In this document: positions 52,808 to 61,685 of the stretch, piece after piece
Numbering within the stretch: position 1 is the first letter of the stretch
How the letters are laid out: every line of letters starts with the position of its first letter
Source: Hydractinia symbiolongicarpus
Taxonomy: Eukaryota > Cnidaria > Hydrozoa > Anthoathecata > Hydractiniidae
Direction of reading: 5' to 3'
Length of the DNA: 64,000 nucleotides
Assembly (NCBI RefSeq): GCF_029227915.1
Contig: NC_079881.1
Coordinates: 31,101,501-31,165,500 of the forward strand
Notes under the pieces: model-generated
The model's database searches: none
Told to the model about the DNA's origin: nothing
The model's input: only the letters and a program-made list of their open reading frames with translations
Position numbers and translations under genes: made by a program

Positions 52808-54264
52808 GATGCAACCAAGTAATGTGAGAAAAATATTGCTAAATACATGTTGGTACGAATATGTGACGCAACCGTTGTAACTGAAGTGGATTGATACCGT
52901 TAGAAAGTCAATGAAATATAGTTTTTGAAACTGTTGCTATTTCTTAAGAGCGCGATAACGGCTAGGATTGGTCCCACAGTAAAAAAATGACTTTTTTATC
53001 TTAATTCTTAAATGAAGCGGTACCACAGCGCCCAGTGTAATCGCTGAGTTTCGGCAATCATGTCAAATTAAGAAGAATGTTATTTTTTGGAGTCCAATTG
53101 TCTCCTTTATCACATTTATCAGGTCACAGTCCAAAGTTAGTTCAATTAAGTCCCACGGTCAATCGTTTCATAGTTAAAAGCGATGCAACCTAGTAATATC
53201 AGAAAAATAACGCTAAACACATGTTGGTACGAATATGTGACCCACCAGTTGTAACTCAAACGGAGTAACACCGTTAGAAAGTCAATGAAATGTAGTTTTT
53301 GAAACTATCGCTGTTTCTTCAGCGCGCGCTAACGCCTAGGATTGGTCCCACAGAAAAAAATGACTTTTTTTAGCTTACTTTTTAAATGAAGCGCTACCAC
53401 AGCGCCCAGTGTAATCGCTGAGTTTCGGCAATCATTTTAAATCAAGAAGAATGCTATTTCTTGGAGTCCACTTGTCTTACTTATTACATTTATCAGGTCA
53501 CAGTCCAAAGTTAGTTTAATTAAGTCCCACAGTAAATGCAACCTAGTAATATCAGAAAAATACCGCTAAATACATGTTGGTACGAGTATGTGACCCAAAC
53601 GTTGTAACTCAAACGGACTGACACCGTTAGAAAGTCAATGAAATGTAGTTTTTGAAACTGTTGTTATTTCTTCAGCGCGCGATAACGGCTAGGATTGGTC
53701 CCACAGTAAAAAATTGACTTTTTTATTATCTTAATTATTAAATGAAGCGGTACCACAGCGCCCAGTGTAATCGCTGAGTTTCGGCAGTCATGTCAAATTA
53801 AGAAGAATGTTATTTCTTGGAGTCCAATTGTCTCATTTATCGCATTTATCAGGTCACAGTCCAAATTTAGTTCTATTAAGTCCCCCAGACAATCGTTTCA
53901 TTGTTGAAAGCGATGAAACCTAGTAATCCTAGAAAAATAACGCTAAATACATGGTGGTACGAGTATGTGACCCAAACGTTGTAACTCAAACGGACTAACA
54001 CCGTTAGAAAGTAAAATGAAAGGTAGTTTTTGAAACTGTTGTGCTTTCTTCATCGGGCGATAACGGCTAGGATTGGTCCCACAGTAAAAAAATGACTTTT
54101 TATCTTAATTCTTAAATGAAGCGCTACCACAGCGCCCAGTGTAATCGCTGAGTTTCGGCAATCATTTTAAATCAAGAAGAATGCTATTTCTTGGAGTCCA
54201 CTTGTCTTACTTATTACATTTATCAGGTCACAGTCCAAAGTTAGTTTAATTAAGTCCCACAGTA
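52808..54264. repeat. HOR-H copy 1: four-monomer unit a-b-c-d
   Basis: The anchors are 52808 (a), 53182 (b), 53535 (c) and 53912 (d), given in anchor phase. Type a has GTAATGTGAG and GAAGTGGATTGATACC; b has CATAGTTAAAAG and GCTAAACACATG; c lacks about 21 bp before the anchor; d has TTGTTGAAAGCGATGAAACC, TAATCCTAG and a GTAAAATGAAAGG stretch. The order a-b-c-d recurs at 55016 and 56494. The spacing b to c is 353 bp and c to d 377 bp. Confidence 0.88.
53530..53540. other. 21-bp deletion junction defining the 353-bp monomer class
   Basis: The usual sequence between the CCCACAGTC block and GATGCAACC includes CGTTTCATTGTTAAAAGCG. Here CCCACAGTA runs straight into AATGCAACC. The same shortened junction occurs near 54260, 55738 and 57216, and, as CAGTCAATGCAACC, near 61681 and 63532. 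Two junction forms (CAGTAAATGC and CAGTCAATGC) imply a later substitution or two separate events. The deletion removes the AGCG half of the AGCGAT/ATCGCT inverted repeat. Confidence 0.85.
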
Positions 54265-55015
54265 AATGCAACCTAGTAATATCAGAAAAATACCGCTAAA
54301 TACATGTTGGTACGAGTATGTGACCCAAACGTTGTAACTCAAACGGACTGACACCGTTAGAAAGTCAATGAAATGTAGTTTTTGAAACTGTTGTTATTTC
54401 TTCAGCGCGTGATAACGGCTAGGATTGGTCCCACAGTAAAAAATTGACTTTTTTATTATCTTAATTATTAAATGAAGCGGCACCACAGCGCCCAGTGTAA
54501 TCGCTGAGTTTCGGCAGTCATGTCAAATTAAGAAGAATGTTATTTCTTGGAGTCCAATTGTCTCATTTATCGCATTTATCAGGTCACAGTCCAAATTTAG
54601 TTCTATTAAGTCCCCCAGTCAATCGTTTCATTGTTGAAAGCGATGAAACCTAGTAATCCTAGAAAAATAACGCTAAATACATGGTGGTACGAGTATGTGA
54701 CCCAAACGTTGTAACTCAAACGGACTAACACCGTTAGAAAGTAAAATGAAAGGTAGTTTTTGAAACTGTTGTGCTTTCTTCATCGGGCGATAACGGCTAG
54801 GATTGGTCCCACAGTAAAAAAATGACTTTTTATCTTAATTCTTAAATGAAGCGGTACCACAGCGCCCAGTAAAATCGCTTAGTTTCGGCAATCATGTCAA
54901 ATTAAGAAGGATGTTATTTCTTGGAGTCCAATTGTCTCATTTATCACAATGATCAGGTCACAGTCCAAAGTTAGTTCTATTAAGTCCCGCAGTCAATCGT
55001 TTCATTGTTTAAAGC
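54265..55015. repeat. Extra c-d doublet inserted in HOR-H
   Basis: Anchors 54265 and 54642 repeat the c and d monomers of copy 1 at +730 bp (53535, 53912) without an a-b pair between them. The regional order is therefore a b c d, c d, a b c d, a b c d. The doublet carries GCGTGATAACGG and GAAGCGGCACCAC, which also occur in the c monomer of copy 2 but not in the c of copy 1. That ties it more closely to copy 2. Confidence 0.86.
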
Positions 55016-56493
55016 GATGCAACCAAGTAATGTGAGAAAAATATTGCTAAATACATGTTGGTACGAATATGTGACGCAACCGTTGTAACTGAAGTGGATT
55101 GATACCGTTAGAAAGTCAATGAAATATAGTTTTTGAAACTGTTGCTATTTCTTAAGAGCGCGATAACGGCTAGGATTGGTCCCACAGTAAAAAAATGACT
55201 TTTTTATCTTAATTCTTAAATGAAGCGGTACCACAGCGCCCAGTGTAATCGCTGAGTTTCGGCAATCATGTCAAATTAAGAAGAATGTTAATTTTTGGAG
55301 TCCAATTGTCTCCTTTATCACATTTATCAGGTCACAGTCCAAAGTTAGTTCAATTAAGTCCCACGGTCAATCGTTTCATAGTTAAAAGCGATGCAACCTA
55401 ATAATATCAGAAAAATAACGCTAAACACATGTTGGTACGAATATGTGACCCACCCGTTGTAACTCAAACGGAGTAACACCGTTAGAAAGTCAATGAAATG
55501 TAGTTTTTGAAACTATCGCTGTTTCATCAGCGCGCGCTAACGCCTAGGATTGGTCCCACAGAAAAAAATGACTTTTTTTAGCTTACTTTTTAAATGAAGC
55601 GCTACCACAGCGCCCAGTGTAATCGCTGAGTTTCGGCAATCATTTTAAATCAAGAAGAATGCTATTTCTTGGAGTCCACTTGTCTTACTTATTACATTTA
55701 TCAGGTCACAGTCCAAAGTTAGTTTAATTAAGTCCCACAGTAAATGCAACCTAGTAATATCAGAAAAATACCGCTAAATACATGTTGGTACGAGTATGTG
55801 ACCCAAACGTTGTAACTCAAACGGACTGACACCGTTAGAAAGTCAATGAAATGTAGTTTTTGAAACTGTTGTTATTTCTTCAGCGCGTGATAACGGCTAG
55901 GATTGGTCCCACAGTAAAAAATTGACTTTTTTATTATCTTAATTATTAAATGAAGCGGCACCACAGCGCCCAGTGTAATCGCTGAGTTTCGGCAGTCATG
56001 TCAAATTAAGAAGAATGTTATTTCTTGGAGTCCAATTGTCTCATTTATCGCATTTATCAGGTCACAGTCCAAATTTAGTTCTATTAAGTCCCCCAGTCAA
56101 TCGTTTCATTGTTGAAAGCGATGAAACCTAGTAATCCTAGAAAAATAACGCTAAATACATGGTGGTACGAGTATGTGACCCAAACGTTGTAACTCAAACG
56201 GACTAACACCGTTAGAAAGTAAAATGAAAGGTAGTTTTTGAAACTGTTGTGCTTTCTTCATCGGGCGATAACGGCTAGGATTGGTCCCACAGTAAAAAAA
56301 TGACTTTTTATCTTAATTCTTAAATGAAGCGGTACCACAGCGCCCAGTAAAATCGCTGAGTTTCGGCAATCATGTCAAATTAAGAAGGATGTTATTTCTT
56401 GGAGTCCAATTGTCTCATTTATCACAATGATCAGGTCACAGTCCAAAGTTAGTTCTATTAAGTCCCGCAGTCAATCGTTTCATTGTTTAAAGC
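55016..56493. repeat. HOR-H copy 2 (1478 bp)
   Basis: The anchors are 55016, 55390, 55743 and 56120 (a, b, c, d). The next copy follows at exactly 1478 bp for all four. Shared private states with copy 3 include AAGAAGGATGTT, GCGCCCAGTAAAATCGC, TTAATTTTTGGAGTCC, CCTAATAATATCAG and GTTTCATCAGCG. This copy is very close to copy 3 and more distant from copy 1. Confidence 0.88.
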
Positions 56494-57971
56494 GATGCAA
56501 CCAAGTAATGTGAGAAAAATATTGCTAAATACATGTTGGTACGAATATGTGACGCAACCGTTGTAACTGAAGTGGATTGATACCGTTAGAAAGTCAATGA
56601 AATATAGTTTTTGAAACTGTTGCTATTTCTTAAGAGCGCGATAACGGCTAGGATTGGTCCCACAGTAAAAAAATGACTTTTTTATCTTAATTCTTAAATG
56701 AAGCGGTACCACAGCGCCCAGTGTAATCGCTGAGTTTCGGCAATCATGTCAAATTAAGAAGAATGTTAATTTTTGGAGTCCAATTGTCTCCTTTATCACA
56801 TTTATCAGGTCACAGTCCAAAGTTAGTTCAATTAAGTCCCACGGTCAATCGTTTCATAGTTAAAAGCGATGCAACCTAATAATATCAGAAAAATAACGCT
56901 AAACACATGTTGGTACGAATATGTGACCCACCCGTTGTAACTCAAACGGAGTAACACCGTTAGAAAGTCAATGAAATGTAGTTTTTGAAACTATCGCTGT
57001 TTCATCAGCGCGCGCTAACGCCTAGGATTGGTCCCACAGAAAAAAATGACTTTTTTTAGCTTACTTTTTAAATGAAGCGCTACCACAGCGCCCAGTGTAA
57101 TCGCTGAGTTTCGGCAATCATTTTAAATCAAGAAGAATGCTATTTCTTGGAGTCCACTTGTCTTACTTATTACATTTATCAGGTCACAGTCCAAAGTTAG
57201 TTCAATTAAGTCCCACAGTAATTGCAACCTAGTAATATCAGAAAAATACCGCTAAATACATGTTGGTACGAGTATGTGACCCAAACGTTGTAACTCAAAC
57301 GGACTGACACCGTTAGAAAGTCAATGAAATGTAGTTTTTGAAACTGTTGTTATTTCTTCAGCGCGCGATAACGGCTAGGATTGGTCCCACAGTAAAAAAT
57401 TGACTTTTTTATTTTCTTAATTATTAAATGAAGCGGTACCACAGCGCCCAGTGTAATCGCTGAGTTTCGGCAGTCATGTCAAATTAAGAAGAATGTTATT
57501 TCTTGGAGTCCAATTGTCTCATTTATCGCATTTATCAGGTCACAGTCCAAATTTAGTTCTATTAAGTCCCCCAGTCAATCGTTTCATTGTTGCAAGCGAT
57601 GCAACCTAGTAATCCTAGAAAAATAACGCTAAATACATGGTGGTACGAGTATGTGACCCAAACGTTGTAACTCAAACGGACTAACACCGTTAGAAAGTAA
57701 AATGAAATGTAGTTTTTGAAACTGTTGTTCTTTCTTCATCGGGCGATAACGGCTAGGATTGGTCCCACAGTAAAAAAATGACTTTTTATCTTAATTCTTA
57801 AATGAAGCGGTACCACAGCGCCCAGTGAAACCGCTGAGTTTCGGCAATCATTTCAACATAAGAAGAATGTTATTTCTTGGAGTCCACTTGTCTCACTTAT
57901 AACTTTTATAAGGTTACAGTCCAAAATCATTTCAATTTAGTACCACAGTCAATCGTTTCACTGTTAAAAGC
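56494..57971. repeat. HOR-H copy 3 (1478 bp)
   Basis: The anchors are 56494, 56868, 57221 and 57598. The a and b monomers match copy 2 closely. The c and d monomers have diverged or been replaced: the deletion junction reads CAGTAATTGCAACC rather than CAGTAAATGCAACC, the d anchor is GATGCAACC rather than GATGAAACC, and TTGTTGCAAG replaces TTGTTGAAAG. After 57830 the sequence passes to a different subtype (TTTCAACATAAG, CTTATAACTTTTATAAGG). Confidence 0.86.
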
Positions 57972-60212
57972 GATGCAACCTAGTAATATGAGAAAAATAT
58001 CGCTAAATACATGTTGGTACGAATATGTGACGCAACCGTTGTAACTGAAGTGGATTGATACCGTTAGAAAGTCAATGAAATGTAGTTTTTGAAACTGTCG
58101 CTATTTCTTCAGCGCACGATAACGGCTAGGATTGGTCCCACAGTAAAGATTGACTTATTTACCTAAACTTTAAAATGAAGCGCTACCACAGCGCCCAGAG
58201 TAATTGCTGAGTTCCGGCAATCACGTCAAATTAAGAGGAATGTTGTTTCTTGGAGTCCAATTGTCTCATTTATCACATTTATCAGGTCACAGTTCAAAGT
58301 TAGTTCAATTAAGTCGCACAGTCAATCGTTTCACTGTTAAAAGCGATGCAACCTAGTAATATGAGAAAAATATTGCTAAATACATGTTGGTACGAATATG
58401 TGACGCAACCGTTGTAACTGAAGTGGATTGATACCGTTAGAAATTCAATGAAATATAGTTTTTGAAACGGTTGCTATTTCTTCAGCGCACGATAACGGCT
58501 AGGATTGGTCCCACAGTAAAGATTGACTTATTTACCTAAACTTTAAAATGAAGCGCTACCACAGCGCCCAGAGTAATTGCTGAGTTCCGGCAATCACGTC
58601 AAATTAAGAGGAATGTTGTTTCTTGGAGTCCAATTGTCTCATTTATCACATTTATCAGGTCACAGTTCAAAGTTAGTTCAATTAAGTCGCACAGTCAATC
58701 GTTTCACTGTTAAAAGCGATGCAACCTAGTAATATCAGAAAAATAACGCTAAATACATGTTGGTACGAATATGTGACCCAACCGCTGTAACTCAAACGGA
58801 GTGACACCGTTAGAAAGTCAATGAAATGTAGTTTTTAAAACTATCGCTGTTTCTTCAGCGCGCGCTAACGACAAGGATTTGTCCCACAGTAAAAAATGAC
58901 TTTTTTTAGCTTAATTCTCAAATGAAGCGCTACCACAGCGGCCAGTGCAATCGCTGAGTTTTGGCAATCATTTTAAATTAAGAAGAATGTTATTTCTTGG
59001 AGTCCAATTGTCTCATTTATCACATTTATCAGGTCACAGTCCAAATTTAGTTCTATTAAGTCCCGCAGTCAATCGTTTCATTTTTGAAAGCGATGCAACC
59101 TAGTAATACCAGAAAAAAAACGCTAAATACATGTTGGTACGAGTATGTGACCCAAACGTTGTAACTCAAACGGACTAACACCGTTAGATAGTAAAATGAA
59201 ATGTAGTTTTTGAAACTGTTGTTATTTCTTCATCGGGCGATAACGGCTAGGATTGGTCCCACAGTAAAAAAATGACTTTTTATCTTAATTCTTAAATGAA
59301 GCGGTAACACAGCGCCCAGTGAAATCGCTGAGTTTCGGCAATCATGTCAATTTAAGAAGAATGTTATTTCTTGGAGTCCACTTGTCTCACTTATAACTTT
59401 TATAAGGTTACAGTCCAAAATCAGTTCAATTTAGTACCACAGTCAATCGTTTCACTGTTAAAAGCGATGCAACCTAGTAATATGAGAAAAATATCGCTAA
59501 ATACATGTTGGTACGAATATGTGACGCAACCGTTGTAACTGAAGTGGATTGATACCGTTAGAAAGTCAATAAAATATAGTTTTTGAAACGGTTGCTATTT
59601 CTTCAGCGCGCGATAACGGCTAGGATTGGTCCCACAGTAAAAAAATGACTTTTTTATCTTAATTCTTAAATGAAGCGGTACCACAGCGCCCAGTGTAATC
59701 GCTGAGTTTCAGCAATCATGTCAAATTAAGAAAAATGTTATTTCTTGGAGTCCAATTGTCTCCTTTATCACATTTATCAGGTCACAGTCCATAGTTAGTT
59801 AAATTAAGTCCCACAGTCAATCGCTTTATAGTTAAAAGCGATGCAACCTAGTAATATCAGAAAAATATCGCTAAAGACATGTTGGTACGAATATGTGACC
59901 CAACCGTTGTAACTCAAACGGACTTACTCCGTTAGAAAGTCACGGAAATGTAGTTTTTGAAACTGTCTCTATTTTTTCAACTTGCGCTAACGGCTACGAT
60001 TGGTCCCGCAGTACAGAATGACTTTTTTATCTTAATTTTTAATTGAAGAGCTACCACAGCGCCCAGCGCAATCGCTGAGTTTCGGCAATCATTTCAACAT
60101 AAGAAGAATGTTATTTCTTGGAGTCCACTTGTCTCACTTATAACTTTTATAAGGTTACAGTCCAAAATCAGTTCAATTTAGTACCACAGTCAATCGTTTC
60201 ACTGTTAAAAGC
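57972..60212. repeat. Irregular monomers between HOR-H and the two-monomer repeat
   Basis: The anchors are 57972, 58345, 58718, 59092, 59466 and 59840. Monomers 57972 and 58345 share TGACGCAACC, GAAGTGGATTGATACC, CAGCGCACGATAACGG, CAGTAAAGATTGAC and CCCAGAGTAATTGCTG at 373 bp, a local duplication with differences in the middle (CTGTCGC against CGGTTGC). The CTTATAACTTTTATAAGG subtype appears at about 57895, 59390 and 60137. No sequence other than satellite is present. Confidence 0.83.
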
Positions 60213-60959
60213 GATGCAACCTAGTAATATGAGAAAAATATCGCTAAATACATGTTGGTACGAATATGTGACGCAACCGTTGTAACTGAAGTGGATTGAT
60301 ACCGTTAGAAAGTCAATGAAATGTAGTTTTTGAAACTATCGCTGTTTCTTCAGCGCGCGCTAACGCCTAGGATTGGTCCCACAGAAAAAAATGACTTTTT
60401 TTAGCTTACTTTTTAAATGAAGCGCTACCACAGCGCCCAGTGTAATCGCTGAGTTCCGGCAATCATGTCAAATTGAGAAGAATGTTATTTCTTGGAGTCC
60501 AATTTTCTCATTTATCAAATTTATTAGGTCACAGTCCAAAGTTTGTTCAATTAAGTCCCACAGTCAATCTTTTTATTGTTAAAAGAGATGCAACCAAGTA
60601 ATATAAAAAAAATATCTCTAAATACATGTTGGTACGAAGATGTGACCCAACCGTTGTAACTCAAACGGACTGACACCGTTAGAAAGTCAATGAAATATAG
60701 TTTTTGAAACTGTGGCAATTTCTTCAGCGCGCGATAACGACTAGGATTGGTCCCGCAGTAAGAAATGACTTTTTTATCTTAATTTTTAATTGAAGAGCTA
60801 CCACAGCGCCCAGCGCAATCGCTGAGTTTCGGCAATCATTTCAACATAAGAAGAATGTTATTTCTTGGAGTCCACTTGTCTCACTTATAACTTTTATAAG
60901 GTTACAGTCCAAAATCAGTTCAATTTAGTACCACAGTCAATCGTTTCACTGTTAAAAGC
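60213..60959. repeat. Two-monomer, 747-bp repeat, copy 1
   Basis: Anchors 60213 and 60587 recur at 60960 and 61334. The pair combines a GAAGTGGATTGATACC monomer with one carrying AGAGATGCAACCAAG, ATATCTCTAAATACATG and CGAAGATGTGACCC. Similarity already begins near 60022, so the true unit edge lies upstream of the anchor phase used here. The flanking CCCAGCGCAATCGC is shared at about 60062 and 60809. Confidence 0.88.
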
Positions 60960-61685
60960 GATGCAACCTAGTAATATGAGAAAAATATCGCTAAATACAT
61001 GTTGGTACGAATATGTGACGCAACCGTTGTAACTGAAGTGGATTGATACTGTTAGAAAGTCAATGAAATGTAGTTTTTGAAACTATCGCTGTTTCTTCAG
61101 CGCGCGCTAACGCCTAGGATTGGTCCCACAGAAAAAAATGACTTTTTTTAGCTTACTTTTTAAATGAAGCGCTACCACAGCGCCCAGTGTAATCGCTGAG
61201 TTCCGGCAATCATGTCAAATTGAGAAGAATGTTATTTCTTGGAGTCCAATTTTCTCATTTATCAAATTTATTAGGTCACAGTCCAAAGTTTGTTCAATTA
61301 AGTCCCACAGTCAATCTTTTCATTGTTAAAAGAGATGCAACCAAGTAATATAAAAAAAATATCTCTAAATACATGTTGGTACGAAGATGTGACCCAACCG
61401 TTGTAACTCAAACGGACTGACACCGTTAGAAAGTCAATGAAATATAGTTTTTGAAACTGTGGCAATTTCTTCAGCGCGCGATAACGACTAGGATTGGTCC
61501 CGCAGTAAGAAATGACTTTTTTATCTTAATTTTTACTGGAAGCGCTACCACAGCGCCCAGTGCAATCGCTGAGTTTCGGCAATCATTTTAAATTAAGAAG
61601 AATGCTATTTCTTGGAGTCCACTTGTCTCACTTATTACATTTATCAGGTCACAGTCCAAAGTTAGTTCAATTAAGTCCCACAGTC
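60960..61685. repeat. Two-monomer repeat, copy 2
   Basis: This is the tandem partner of 60213-60959, with few differences (for example GATACTGTTAG against GATACCGTTAG and TTTTCATTG against TTTTTATTG). The match ends near 61540, where TTTTTACTGGAAGCGC replaces TTTTTAATTGAAGAGC. The next junction is the 352-bp deletion class. Confidence 0.86.
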
